The notes: generated from the letters alone by a model not told the origin. A stretch of 64,000 nucleotides of DNA from Euleptes europaea (GCF_029931775.1 NC_079312.1:132417872-132481871), one strand, 5' to 3'; shown: positions 10,844-22,654, counted from the stretch's first letter. Program-made: numbers and translations.

Positions 10844-12665
10844 CTTAGATGCTGCATGGTGCAGCTGCCTCTGCATGTCAACAGTTCTTTGTAGCTCTCG
10901 TTGCCACTGAGATTGCAAAAGCATTTGCATCAGCAGAGGAGTCACATGGCACTTTTCTATGCACGTTCCTTGCCTCACCCCTCTATGGCTGCCATCTTCT
11001 CCTCACGCCCCTGGAGGGTTTGTTTGGACATTTCTTTAAAATTGGTAATTGGTATATTGTGACAGTGTTATAATCCTATAGCAATACAGCAATAACCTTT
11101 TTTAAAGTCCTCTGGTGGTACGGTGGGGAAAATGGCAGATGTGGGAGACTGACATAAGGAAAATGGCGCTAATGTAGGTGGGAATTTAAAATGGGCCGCT
11201 TCCTGTCCGCATGGTATGGAAATGCTCTTGGGCTGTGATCATTGTGGAAAGGTTGTAGTATCAAACCAGGTTTGGCAAAGCTCTGTACCAAGCAGTGGAA
11301 GTCCTGGAAGCTGATGACTGGAGGATGATGCCATGGTCATGCGGGCTCTCCAAAAAGCACAGCTCCATTTTGGAAGCCAAACAACTATGTGAGTACAGCC
11401 TGTGAGAAGTGAACACAAAGGACAATTTGCAGTTACCTTATATAAATGGAAGATTGTTTCTGTTAAGAATTGGGATTGTCAAAAAACAGCCAAAAACAAT
11501 TCTGTCAATGATGGTCTGTCTTAAAGATTTTGACAGGGCAACCCTAAATAGAATTACTTCCTTCTAAACCTTTTAAAGTTTTAGAAAGGTGTAACTCTGT
11601 TCAGGATTACATTGGAAGAGGTCTGGGGGGAGGTACTGTTAATCTGAGGCACCCTTTCCTTCTCACTGAAGTCTGTAATAGCATTTTTTTTCCTCATCTG
11701 GAAAAAATAGCTATGCATATTTTTTTCTTTTAAATATATATTTGACATCTGAATTGAATATATCAGTATGTTAAGATTAGAAACTGGAAGACCAAAAAAT
11801 ACTATTGTATTCATTTGCAAAATACAGCACTCCTTCAGCGCATGGAATCCTCATAGCTTGATTGGCTTCTGGCAGAGTATTAAAGGATGAAGCAGCAGGT
11901 GATATGAAAGACCTCCGCTTGAGAGCTTCTGCCAGTCAGTGTAGACAATACTAAATTCGATAGACCAATAGTTTGACTCGGTATACCCCACCCCTTTATG
12001 TATTCAAGTGACTTGTGCTTGGTTGGGTTTCCAACCTGGTGTTTTTGTGTGCCACAGCCACTGCTATCTTAGGCAAATGCAAAAAGATTGGGCAGTTGCA
12101 ATTTATATTTTAGGACACTACTATATTTTGCTAAGAAGAAGAGCATTTTGCTGTAGCCTGGTAAAGACAACACTTAAAAGTTAGGTATAATCAATCATGC
12201 TCTGCATGTGCCGGGAGGAGGAAGGGTGCGAGTATGGCAACCCAGCTGTGTTTTTCCCCTACCTCTGAATGTGGCCATATCACATATACAACTGGATGTG
12301 CTACTTTAAGACAAATGTTCTACAATAGTTATTTATATTTTCAAGCTGAGGAATACATATTGTGAGCATAGAGAGGTTCTCTGCTGATTTATTGCAATGC
12401 ATTAACGGATGGTGCTCAGCTGGTCTGTTTTTGTACTGCTGTTATAAAAGATTCTGCTATTTTTTCATTTTGTTTGTTAACTAGTAGATCTTGCTTTCTG
12501 CTTATCATCATTGTGTTACTAAATGTATATAAGATGCGTCAAACAGACTGAACATCTATGAACTTTCCAAAGCTGTCCACAACTACTTGTTATCAGTCCC
12601 TTACTGCCCCAATCCTGCACCAGCCCAGTCTTGTCTATCTATTGTGGCTTGTAAGTCCTCTGGGC
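10844..12665. other. Intergenic, no gene recognised
   Basis: AT-rich unique-looking sequence. A half copy of the fold-back repeat (TAGAAAGGTGTAACTCTG) lies at about 11580. No exon or RNA gene is recognised. Confidence 0.45.
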
Positions 12666-12669
12666 ATGT

Positions 12670-13005
12670 TACATAAGAACATAAGAAAGGCCATTCTGGA
12701 TCAGACCAAAATCCATCAAGTCCAGCAGTCTGTTCACACAGTGGCCAAACAGGTGCCTCTAGGAAGCCCACTAACAAGACAACTGCAGCAGCACCATCCT
12801 GCCTGTGTTCCACAGCACCTGATATAATAAGCATGCTTCTCTGATCCTGGAGGGAATAGGCATGCATCATTACTAGTATCCATTTTTACTAGTAGCCATG
12901 AATGGCCCTCTCCTCCATGAACATGTCCACTCTCTTCTTAAAGCCTTCCAAGTTGGCAGCCATCACCACATCCTGGGGCAGGGAGTTCCACAATTTACCT
13001 ATGCC
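12670..13005 (+). repeat. Dispersed repeat (ACATAAGAACATAAGAAAGG family)
   Basis: A dispersed reptile repeat whose start ACATAAGAACATAAGAAAGG and body (CCAGCAGTCTGTTCACACAG, AGGTGCCTCTAGGAAGCCC) recur at 61185-61335. The right part (GGGGCAGGGAGTTCCACAAT) extends to about 13005. It is probably the 3' part of a CR1/L2-type LINE, but no coding frame supports that here. Confidence 0.55.
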
Positions 13006-15960
13006 TTGTCCCTTCTCCTTTGTGCAGCAGTAAACAAATTTTTGCCAGCAGTAACAACTAGCATGACTTTCTTTAGGACAGCAGTCAACTTATCCACATT
13101 CAAAATACAAATTCAAAATAATGTGGGGCCTGCCTAGCTCAGGGTTTGTATGCTACCACAGTTCCCATTTTCTTGTTTTATTTAGGATCCTTTTATTTTA
13201 AAGGAGAAAAGAAAGGGAGATTGAGAGGAGAAAAGTAAGGGGATGGATGAAGGCAAGAGGAAGAAAAGGAGGTGAAAAATGCAGAGAGAAGGGGGAAAAT
13301 AGCACATGTGTGCGCTTTTAAAAATAGTTTCCATATTGCACGTTGGAGCTAAAGGTGAGAGCTGAGGTCTGAAAAGATTGAAGATTAAAACTTTTAAAGA
13401 AGTGTGGCATGCCTTATCTTTTGCTCTGTTTCTCTCCCTGTTTGTATCCTACAGTCATTCTTCTGATGGAAGAGAGAGGAAGATCCATCTTGCCACGTTC
13501 CCTTCTTCACTGCAGCCACCTCCCCAACCCTTGTGGCTTTTTGTTTACAAGGGTCCCCAACTCCTGGCAATGTCTTTTTCCAGGGACTGAAGAAGGCAGG
13601 AGAATGGTCTGCTTCCACCAGCAGAATATCTATAGGATACATCCCATACCCTTTGTCCTTGTATTAGTTACTTTCCCTGACACTCCAGGCTTCTCAGTAG
13701 GGAGTGCTACAGAGCCATATATTTTCTTTTACTAGACCCTGAAACGGGGAGGGGGTCTTTTCTGTTCGAAGGCAGGAAAATGCTCTTTGTCCCTTTCCTC
13801 TTGCTGTAGGGATTCCATTCCTGGTGCTGCCCCTTCTGGGAGCAGCGCTGTCACTTATTATTAAGCTACAGTTGCTGCTGTCTCTGAGGAAAGGTGACTG
13901 GTTCTGCTTGACAGCATTAGTTAATGCTTGGTGGTGGAACTTATCTCTCACTAATTAGTTCATTTATTTCCACGGATGAGATGATTAAATGAGGACATCT
14001 GCCATATGTGCCTGTAATTCTTAAGATCCCATTTTGTGTGTGTGCGCGTATGTGAGTGGGGGGGGGGGAAGGGAGGGAGAATGATACCTTCCCAGGAACT
14101 ACAGTAGAACCTAAAGGGCAGCATCAAGCCATTCTCCTTTCATTCCAAGGATTCTAGAGTCTAACCTCAGCCATCCTTTGAACAGGCAGAGCTGGATGTG
14201 TGGTTGAAAGAGGAGTTGGAATCTCAGCTCTTAAGACATATTTTATACATGTACTGTTAGGAGTACACAGATTTTTACTACACACTTACTAATGGAAAGT
14301 GTGGATTGCGTGATTGAAGGGGGAGCTAGATCTAGCAGGTCAGACTAGAGTCTAGTCACTAGACATTCTAGAGATCACTATCTTAGTCTTTTAAAGTTAG
14401 ATGACAAAAATGTGCTATCCTGACACTGGGGCTGCATGGGAGGGAGCAAACCACCACCAGCCCTGTACCATTAGTAGCAGTTTAAAATTATTAGCTCTTT
14501 GTCCATTTTTCTCCAAAGGGGTATAATGATACAGGGACCCCAGTTTTGATGTGCAAAGTTATCTGTGGATGAAAGAGTTAAACCCTATCTCCCTTTCCGT
14601 TTTGCCCTGATCTGAACTGGACGTCTAGAAGATGGTAGATGGACTCTTCAAGATCTGATCTTTCCAGCTTATTCTCTTTGAGCCCTAACAAAAATATGCA
14701 GGAAATGACTGTTACGTGCACAGGAGTTGCCGCATTCAGTGTGTAATTGCCATGTAAACATAATAATCAGTGCTTGCAGAGACCTGTGATACACTGAAGT
14801 TCTCTGTTGAATGACCAGAATATATACATAATGTTTAAAACAAGACCCATACCCCATGGTGATGTGATGCTTACTGCCCTGCAAGCATCAGAATCTTGGA
14901 TGAGAAATTCTAGTTCATCATTAAAATGTTTAATTCAGATAGGAGACAAGATCTAAGCTTACTATCAACCAGCAGAAGATGCATTTAGAGCAGACTCCAT
15001 ATCAATTTATCTTAATTGTATGTGTCTTAATCATTCTGATATAAGATGTAGCCTCAGTTTCTCCTCTGCCTTTGCCTTTTGGAAATGACTTTGTTGAATA
15101 GAGGCATGTCCATTTGTATACTCTACTTTCCTGTTTAGAACGTTGGAGAAGAGAGCAACTATTTGGGCTGAACTTTCCTCTGTCTTGCTAGCAGTAGACA
15201 TGCACCTTTCTAGGACCAGGTGATTTTATTTTCTTCCCCAGCAGTGAGAGCTAACCTCCATTTTGCATATTTTAATATCAGAGTAGTTGTGCATACATTT
15301 GTAATGCTTTTGTGCTTCTTGCCAGGCTTGATTTATTTTTCAGTAATTCAGACAGTCATATTTCAGTTACTGTCTCTAGAACTGCCAGTGGGGTGGAGGT
15401 TTGAGTTTTGCACTGCTCATGAAAGAATTACTTAATGTTTCAACAGGGAGCATTTACATTTTGATTTAATTTCTTTTTGTAGCTCTCTTTTGTTATTACT
15501 CACCCAATTTTAAGGGTGTGTTATTTTTTAAACGAAACACATCTCCACCATTTGATCCAAACTTACATATACTCCTGGAGGGCTGGTAAACTCTGAAAGT
15601 TGACTTTTAAACAACATGCTTGGTAGGAGATGTGGTCAACCAAGGCTAGGGACAGATAATAGCTGCCTTGAAATCTGGGAGGGTGGGAAGCATCTGGCTC
15701 CAACCCAATAAGGCAGGGAGTCTGTTTTGAAGGGGATAATATTTTCCCATGGAATGGATTCTGGCATGGAAAAGGAAAGTTGTTTCTCTTATTAAAAAAA
15801 CCACACACACATCTCCCTGATATGTTTTATGGGGGAGGATTTGGTGGCAGGCACTTCAGTTAGGAAACCCAATATCTAATTTTGAATAAGCATAGATAGG
15901 AAAGGGTTAATGCATTTGTTTATAGCCTGCATGTTTAATGTAAGCTGATTCCATGTAAAT
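13006..15960. other. Intergenic, no gene recognised
   Basis: About 3 kb of AT-rich sequence with no recognised exon. It contains a TG run followed by a short G run near 14036-14075. Open frames (for example 13409-13735) have no visible domain and no conserved look. Confidence 0.4.
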
Positions 15961-15964
15961 AATT

Positions 15965-16140
15965 CTGGATGGGGTAGCAGTGTTAGTCTATTGTAGCAAA
16001 ATGATACAGGAGTCTAGTAGCACCTCTGGCAACATTTTTCCACCATAAGCAGTTGTGAGCCGATCCCGGTGCATCTGATGAAGTGAGCTCTGATTCACAA
16101 AAGCAGATGCTGGAATAAGTTTGATTAAAGGTTCCAGACC
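15965..16140. repeat. Penelope-like tail, inverted, old copy
   Basis: Left half: TAGCAGTGTTAGTCTATTG with AGTCTAGTAGCACC (minus-strand tail). Right half: CATCTGATGAAGTGAGCTCTGATTCAC, the hinge motif of the same family in plus orientation. This is the same fold-back layout as the complete Penelope copy at 42835, but more diverged. Confidence 0.55.
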
Positions 16141-16385
16141 AGGTGGGCCTGATTTTACTTCTGGGTGAGAGTGTGTAAGATTGTTGCCTTAATTTCCAAT
16201 AGATGCTGGGGCCGGGGAAGGTCCGGTTGTTTTAACCTCTGTTTCTTTCGTAGTGCTTGGATGAAAGTGACTTCTGGCACCAGCTCCCTGGGGCTGCCCT
16301 GCCATCACAACTGCTAAAAAGCTGATAAATGTTTTTCTCTGAGCTTGCTGTGTGGAGAAGGGTCTGGGAAGGCTTTCAAGAGAGC

Positions 16386-16560
16386 TGGCGGTGTGGTATA
16401 GTGGTTAGAATGTCAGCCTAGGAAACAAGGGGGAGGGGGGGAGGTATCCTGAAACTTACTGGATTGACTGTCTGTCAGCCTAGGCGACCTCACGGGATGG
16501 CTGTGAGGATAAAACTGGGAAGGCAGAGTTTCTTGGTGAGATAAAAATATGATAGATCAG
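16386..16560 (+). repeat. tRNA-derived SINE, divergent copy
   Basis: A tRNA-like head (GGTGTGGTATAGTGGTTAGA) is followed by a degraded body (GGCTGTGAGGATAAAACTGG). A G-rich run interrupts the box B region. It is older or from a different subfamily than the copy at 9229. Confidence 0.5.
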
Positions 16561-16744
16561 AGAGCCCCACTGCAGACCCCCCCCCCATATGTGGAGTTGC
16601 CACTTTTTGAACCAGCCCCTTTAGCAGCAGATGGTGCTTCAGTTTAACTCATACAATCTTTCCGGGCTGATTTCTGCATATGAAGCTCCTGTTAAAGGGA
16701 CAGAAGCAGCAAAGGTTGGCTCCCCACCCCCTGGCAACTCTAGG

Positions 16745-17052
16745 AGAGAAGGAGAAGAGTTGATTTTTATATGCCAACTTTCTCTACCACTTAAGGAAGA
16801 ATCAAACCAGCTTACAATCACCTTCCCTTCCTCTCCCCACAGCAGACACCCTGTTAGGTAGGTGGGGTTGAGAGAGTGTGAATAGTCCAAGGTTATCCAG
16901 CTGGCTTCATGTTTAGGAGTGGGGAAACAAATCCAGTTCACCAGATTAGCCTCCGCCACTCATGTGGAGGAGCAGGAATCAAACCCAGTTCTCCAGATCA
17001 GACTCCACTGCTCCAAACCACTGCTCTTAACCACTATACTACACTGGCTCTG
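16745..17052 (-). mobile_element. tRNA-derived SINE, minus copy
   Basis: Nearly complete reverse copy of the SINE at 9229. The tail side GAAGAGTTGATTTTTATATG starts near 16753, the box-B side AATCAAACCCAGTTCTCC is near 16978, and the head ACCACTATACTACACTGGCTC ends near 17052. Confidence 0.78.
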
Positions 17053-18590
17053 AGGCTAGGTAGCATCATTCTTAGCCACAGGAACATCTTACCTTTAGGA
17101 GACAGCTGAGAAGATGGGTGCCATGGGCTTTTGCTCCTGAGGCCCAGGTGAGTATGGAGCAAAGACCATGGGGCGCTAGTGCTGTTGAAGGAAGGTGAGC
17201 TTCTCAGGCCCACATGGTCTGGCCCCTGAGCAGAGATCCAGAGGACTCCAGCCCTTTCTTTTCCGTAAAGGTGCGGACACAGGAGGAATTGATGGAGAAA
17301 TGGAGAGGGGACCCTTCAAAGGAGCTAAGAGGCAACTCTAGCTCCCGTCGCCTGTGCCTCCTTACGCTGCTGCGCAGGGTGCACCCATCCTGCATCACAG
17401 GGTCTCCTAGCATTTGAAAGGGGTGCTCACTCGAAGGAGAGACCCGTGTGGGTGATCCAGATTCCACCAGGCACGCCGATGCTCTGCGCATCCCGGAGAG
17501 CGAAAGGCAGAAAGGAGGTCAGCCGATTGGGGCTTTGGAGAAAGGAGCCCACCAGCCAGCCGCTGCGCCGGGTGTGTTCATCACTAACGGGAATCGAGCT
17601 GTGGATTTCTGTGGGGTGGGGTGGGGGAAACTGCACGTTTCAAATAACAGAGTTGCATTAGGCAGCACCTTCTCTTACTCAGGAGTGGCATTGAGATCAG
17701 TGGGTTTACTTTCAAGGAAGTGTGCGAAGACACAAAAGTTTATGTCGGAATGGAGTTAAGTCTTTAGGGAGCCGTGACCCAGATAAATGGACAGGTACCT
17801 GTCATTAAAAGTGGCCATGTTTAGGGACCAGAGAGGGAACCTGTTCATTTCCCCGGGCATGCGGTTGCTGATGGAAAAAACTTCACAGAATCCGACCTGC
17901 GAGAACTGATCTGGGATTCATTTAAACTGGACCTTCTGGACGAGAGCTCATGCTGATTTCATTCTATCTATCTATCACCGGTCGGGCGTCTTCCTCCCAA
18001 CTCAGAGAAGTCTTTCGGCTGGATCTTGTTTCGATCTGTCCCCTCTTTGTAACATTTCCCCCCTCCATCTGATGAAGTGAGCTCTGATTCAGGAAACCTT
18101 ATCATCTCGCATAGAGCTTTCAATACAAATGTTTTTGCATAAAGATCTGATTAAATCAACGCTGACTTACAAAACCTTATGCTGGAGGTTCCGGATAGTA
18201 GCCGCGCTCGTTTGTAGCAGCAAAACAAAACAGGAGTCCAGTGATACCTTAAAAACTAACAAAAATCATTCGCAAAAATTTGCTCTGGAATAGATCTTAT
18301 TGGCCTTAAGGGCACGACGGGATTCCTGTTTGGTTAAGGTGCTGTTTAGTTAGGTATTCACACCCGATTTACTGCCTTCTAAAATGTTCTGCCAGTTTTC
18401 TTGGAATTTTGTTCTGTATCTTAGATTTATTTCTTCAACAGAACCACCCCCTACCCTGCCAAACGTTTTTTTGGTTTTTTTTAATGGCTGGATTTAGATT
18501 ATCCACCGATTTCCCCCCTGGCACTCCTTTGTGGAAACCACTTTGAACCATTTTACAGAGACACGGAGGAACACAAGAGCGGTTTAAGGC
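17053..18590. other. Gene-poor flank 3' of NPB
   Basis: No exon recognised. Two Penelope-like remnants occur: the hinge motif CATCTGATGAAGTGAGCTCT at 18068-18088 and a tail AGGAGTCCAGTGATACCTTA at about 18230. PCYT2, which follows NPB in mammals, was looked for and not recognised. Confidence 0.45.
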
Positions 18591-18593
18591 GCA

Positions 18594-18599
18594 TTTATT
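18594..18599 (-). other. NPB: NPB polyadenylation signal
   Basis: AATAAA on the minus strand lies about 140 bp after the NPB stop codon, giving a short 3' untranslated region. Spacing and strand are appropriate. Confidence 0.65.
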
Positions 18600-18737
18600 A
18601 TGGGATGCAGAAAGGAGAACAAAGTGAACCGGGTCCCTCATCCTGCCCGTCGCTCCCAGGAGAAAGAGCCATCCCTCCTTCCGCCTGCCCGCCCGCCCGC
18701 CCTCGCCCGGTCCGGGCCTCCAGGGCAGCCCTCCCCG

Positions 18738-20708
18738 TCAGGGAGCGGCGCAGTCGGCGGGGTCCAGCGAGACGGTGACATCGGCCTTGCACTGGATGAT
18801 GCTGGGCACGCCGGCCAGCAGCTGGCAGCTCTGCAGCTCCGGAGCCACTTCTTTCACGCACACCGCCTGCCGGGGGGGGAGAAAGGGCGAGAGTGAGGGG
18901 GCTGGGGGGGGGGACACGAGGGCGGCAGCCGATGCCCGGCAGGCTTTCTCCGCCCGTCCGCTCGCTGGGTCAGGGCAGCCCGCTTACTAGAGAGGAGAGC
19001 AGCCGGGCTGACTTCTATGTAAAGTGCCGTCAAGTCGCAGCCGACTTATGGCGACTCCTTTTTGGGGTTTTCATGGCAAGAGACTAACAGAGATGGCTTG
19101 CCGGCGCCTCCCTCTGCACAGCAACCCTGGTGTTCCTTGGTGGTCTCCCATCCAAAGACTAACCAGGGCTGCCCCTGCTTAGCTTCTGAGATCTGATGAG
19201 ATCTGGCTAGCCTGGGCCACCCAGGTCAGGGCGATTGTCTGGTACGCCAAGGAGAAGGCATGCCGCGAGGGACGCCACCTCCGCCAGGACTTCGATTAGA
19301 GGAGATTATTGCTTGCATATTGAGCCCGGGTTGGCCAGTGAGCGAGGGGGGGGATGAAGAAAACGACTTTCTCCACCACTTAAGGAAGACTCAAACCGGC
19401 TTACAATCACCTTCCCTCCCCACAACAGACACCCTGGGAGGGAGGTGGGGCTGAGAGAGCTGTGACTAGCCCAAGGTTACCCAGCTGGCTCCGCGTGTAG
19501 GAGCGGGGAAACCCCTCCAGTTCGCCAGATTAGCCGCCGCCGCTCACGTGGAGGAGCGGGGAATCGAACCCGGTTCTCCAGACCAGAGTCCGCCGCTCTT
19601 CACCACGCCCCGCTGGCTCAATCGTGGTTGCTGGACTGCTCTGTTTGGACATTTGGATGGCGAAGGCCCCGCAGCCCTCCCGCCCCATCAGACGCGGGGC
19701 AGCAGGACCCACACCTGGCTGGATATGTAGAAAAGGGCAAGAGTCCAGAAGCACCTTAAAGACTAACACAAATATTTTCTGGTAGGGTAGGAGCTTTCGT
19801 GAGCTGCTGAAACGGCTGACTTACAGTTGATATTCCAACTAAAGTCAGTGCCTTTACCTGGGCTGAATGAAGCCCTTGCGTTCATGGCTCATGACCAGCG
19901 CTGATTTCGCCACCCCCATCTCTCCCCCGGACATCACAGACTCTTCTGCAGACCACACCTCATCCCAGCACGCCGGCTAGTCACATTGACATACTGTTAG
20001 CATTTACATACTACTGCTGGTCTGAATTCCCTCTCCTCTACTGAAAGACAGATGGATTCACATCCTAGCTGTATCTGAAGAAGTGAGCTGTGGCTCACGA
20101 AAGCTCACACACCCTGCCAGAAAATACATTTTTGTTAGTCTTTAAGGTGCTCCGGGACTCTTGCCCTTCTCTACTAGAAAATATTCTTGTTAGTCTTTAA
20201 GGTGCTCCTGGACTCTTGCCCTTTTCTACGACTGCAGACGGACTAACCCGGCGACCCACCGGGAATGGGCTGGCTGGATCTGGCCCTCGAGCAGCGGGCT
20301 ACGAGCAGCCAGAGCGCAACCGCAGAGCGCGCGCGGCTGCACGCGGCGGCCGTCGGGTCCCTCCCTGCCTGCCGGGGCCGGGGCCCTCCGCTCCCCCAGG
20401 GGGCGCTGCCCCGCCCTGCCCCGCCCGGCCGGGCCGCCGCTCACCATGTTGCGCAGCCCGCCGGGGCTGTGGCGCGGCTCGGCCACGAGGAAGGCGGCGA
20501 GGCCGGCGGGGGGCGCGCCCTCGGCGCTGCTGTCGTCGTCGGAGCGGCGCGTGTAGGGCGAGCGGCGGACGCCGGAGAGCAGCCCCGAGGCCCTGCCCAC
20601 CGAGTAGTAGCTGGGGCCGGCCGCTTGCTTGTACCACGCCTGGGCGGGCGGGCCGAGCAGCGCGGCCAGGGCCAGGCAGGCCAGCGCCAAGGTGGGGGGG
20701 CCCTGCAT
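18738..20708 (-). CDS. NPB: Neuropeptide B precursor (two coding exons)
   Basis: Prepropeptide for neuropeptide B, a secreted ligand of the G-protein-coupled receptors NPBWR1/2. Coding exons: 20708-20445 (88 codons, phase 0, donor GTGAGC) and 18866-18738 (42 codons and stop, acceptor GGCAG); 130 residues in total against about 125 in human. Residues 1-24 are a leucine- and alanine-rich signal peptide ending PAQA. The mature peptide begins at W25 ([20 protein letters not shown], then SGV). It is followed by RR (48-49), SPYT and a second RR (54-55), so both a 23-residue and a 29-residue form could be cut, as in mammals. Exon 2 encodes the conserved C-terminal part with '[13 protein letters not shown]' and '[11 protein letters not shown]', including the paired cysteines. 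The 1.58 kb intron is filled with SINEs and a Penelope element. The identity is very secure from the peptide and the exon 2 match. Confidence 0.95.
19016..19226 (-). mobile_element. 5S rRNA-derived SINE in the NPB intron
   Basis: Read on the minus strand, this begins with a 5S rRNA-like part (GATCTCAGAAGCTAAGCAGG, then a GGATGGGAGACC-like internal element). It ends with the tail GACTTGACGGCACTTTACAT shared with BovB-mobilised SINEs. 5S-derived SINEs with this tail are known from lizards. It sits in NPB intron 1, in gene orientation. Confidence 0.85.
19345..19620 (-). mobile_element. tRNA-derived SINE in the NPB intron
   Basis: Reverse copy of the SINE family at 9229. The body CCTGGGAGGGAGGTGGGGCTG and the box-B side GAATCGAACCCGGTTCTCC are well kept. 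The tail side begins near 19345. CpG sites are preserved more than in other copies, probably because it lies next to the NPB CpG island. Confidence 0.75.
19725..20269. mobile_element. Penelope-like element, inverted form, in the NPB intron
   Basis: The left end is a minus-strand tail (GCAAGAGTCCAGAAGCACCT). The right end is the plus-strand 3' region with the hinge CTGAAGAAGTGAGCTGTGGC and two tail units (TTGTTAGTCTTTAAGGTGCT, twice at 20140-20205). The flanking 10 bp direct repeat CTGGCTGGAT (19715-19724 and 20270-20279) is a likely target duplication, so the inverted structure arrived as one insertion. It lacks the endonuclease part. It lies about 175 bp inside the intron from the NPB exon 1 donor. 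Confidence 0.72.
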
Positions 20709-21110
20709 GCTGCGTCTGGCGGCGGCGGCTCGGGCTGGGCGCCCGGCACCCGCCCAGCCCTTATATCGGGGAGGCGAGCGCGGGGGCGGGGTGGCTCAGC
20801 GGGGGGGGGGGGACGCAGCAGCAGCGGCTGGAAGCCGAGACGCTGCAAGATCCCGGGCGGGGGAGCGGAGGCAGCCCCTGCGGGGAGTTTTGCGGCTCGT
20901 CCTGGCCCGGCTTCGGAGGCCAACCGGGCGTCTTTCCCCGTTTGTGCATGCCGCCCAAAGCGGGGAGATGCCGGGCTTGCTGCCCGAGGGCGAGCGGCAG
21001 CCGCGAAGCGCTGCATCGGGGCCGTTTATGCATCGGAGGCTCTGCCTGGGGTCGGCCTCTCTCTCAATGCACCTTTCCCCGATCCGAATTCAGCCCCCGT
21101 GCAGAGTTCT
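20250..21110. other. CpG island over NPB exon 1 and promoter
   Basis: Very GC-rich, with dense unmutated CpG sites, in contrast to the AT-rich surroundings. The long open frames on both strands here (up to 352 codons) are by-products of this composition and are not annotated as genes. Confidence 0.8.
20736..20770 (-). promoter_or_regulatory. NPB: NPB TATA-type core promoter
   Basis: The minus strand reads CCCCGATATAAGGGC at about 20770-20756. A start site about 30 bp downstream would lie near 20735, leaving a 5' untranslated region of roughly 25 bp before the ATG at 20708. A TATA box inside a CpG island fits a regulated neuropeptide gene. Confidence 0.6.
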
Positions 21111-21145
21111 GAGAATTCAGGTGGGGGAAAGGTGCATGTCGAGAG
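21061..21145. repeat. Inverted repeat upstream of NPB
   Basis: The left arm 21061-21091 (from CTCTCAATGCACCTTTCCCC to GAATTC) is repeated in reverse complement at 21113-21145, with a few differences and a spacer of about 21 bp. It lies about 330 bp upstream of the proposed NPB start site. It could be a small fold-back element or a regulatory hairpin; the function is unknown. Confidence 0.65.
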
Positions 21146-22437
21146 CGGCCCATCCGAGGCGAAACCTCCCGTGCTCCAATGGCCCAGGACTTGGTTGCTC
21201 CACCGGCAGGTCAGCACGTGTCGTCCGAATTGCCCCCTGGGTTCCTGTGTCCGGTATTGCTCTGGAGGGGGAGACCGCCAGGAAACCGGGGCTCCCTACC
21301 TTGCGTTCAGGACGCTCGCTTAGAACCGCGGCCAATTTGGGGGAATGAAGCTCAGCCAGCGCCAAGGGGAAACCTTCCTGCTTTCACAGCCTGACTAGCT
21401 TGGGAAATCGAAACACTTGCTAATTAGAGGGAGCAGGACAGGTGATTTAGAGATCGTTACCTGGATGGGGCACAAGTTCGAAGTGCCTCTCAACCACAAA
21501 ACAAACGGATCTTTTTGCAAAGCAAGGGTTAGAATTTATTGCGGGAAATGCAAGGGTACCGTTATTGAAAAACTGTTGTGTTCAGAAAGTGTATGAAGAG
21601 TTACACAAGAGAAGTGAAAGGGAGCCAAGCCAGAGGCTGTACCAGAGAATGGCCAGAGAAGTGGGAGCGAGAGGGATATAAAGTTTGAGAAAGGAGAGAT
21701 TTTAAGAGAGTTTATCCTGAGTCTGTTGAGCTGGGTAGGGTTTGCTGTCTATTTAGATGTTCCAGAGATTCCGCATAGGGGACCTTTAGACAGCTTCCAA
21801 AGGTCTGAAGGAAATAATAAGATTTGCTGGTTTCAGAAGAGTGGAATCGGCAGCCTCTGCACCAGCAGAAGGGAGAGACTGTACAATTTCAGCTGGCAGA
21901 ACAGTGATTGTTGTAAGAGCTGGCACAAAATAATATCAAATAAATAATTTTAAAGTCCAGGAATTCAGGGTGAGAATCAGTAGATTTCCTGTCTGATTGA
22001 ATTGGGGGGGGGGGCTTCCTGGAAAGGTAACAAAAGGTGATTGCATGCAAGCAGGGTAGAGAATTCAGGACAAGGTCAGTAAAAGCAACCAAGCCCACCT
22101 GGCTGCTTGATAGTAATTAGATTTTTTAATCAGGAAGATCTGCCCCTTGCTGATGAAGGCAAAGGGTAAGCATGCAGATGTCTTATCAGTGAATCAGTCT
22201 TCCACCCAAGTTTTGGCCACTTGTTAGCATAGCCTGAGGAGAGCCTTGACCTCACCTTCTCCAAAGCATGGCATTGCTAGCTCCTAAAATGGCTACTAAA
22301 GCAAATTTAGCCAAGATGGGGTTGAGGAAGACAGCACACATCTAGGAAGGGGACCTGTGGTAACAACCAGCACAGAGTTAAAAGAATTTCAAAATCTTTC
22401 CATCATCATTTTAGTGATTATAACTATAGGACCAGGT
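21146..22437. other. NPB 5' flank, no gene recognised
   Basis: The shore of the CpG island fades by about 21400. The rest has no recognised exon or repeat. Confidence 0.4.
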
Positions 22438-22636
22438 GTATGTGTGTAAAGTGCCGTCAAGTCGCAGCCGACTTATGGCGACCCCTTTTTTGGGGTTTTC
22501 ATGGCAAGAGACTAACAGAGGTGGTTTGCCAGTGCCTTCCTTTGCACAGCAACCCTGGTCTTCCTTGGTGGTCTCCCATCCAAATACTAACCAGGGCTGA
22601 CCCCGCTTAGCTTCTGAGATCTGATGAGATCAGGCC
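22438..22636 (-). mobile_element. 5S rRNA-derived SINE
   Basis: Minus-strand copy, tail first (TGTGTAAAGTGCCGTCAAG) then the 5S-like part ending at about 22636 (AGCTTCTGAGATCTGATGAG). It lacks the outermost 5' bases compared with the copy at 57860. Confidence 0.82.
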
Positions 22637-22654
22637 TGGTACAGGTTAATTAAT

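Noticed and set aside
20216-21348. Long open frames of 239-352 codons on the plus strand across the NPB CpG island
   Set aside because: They are antisense to NPB exon 1 and its promoter, their translations are Arg/Gly/Ala-rich low complexity, and there is no domain or splice support. High GC content alone gives long open frames.
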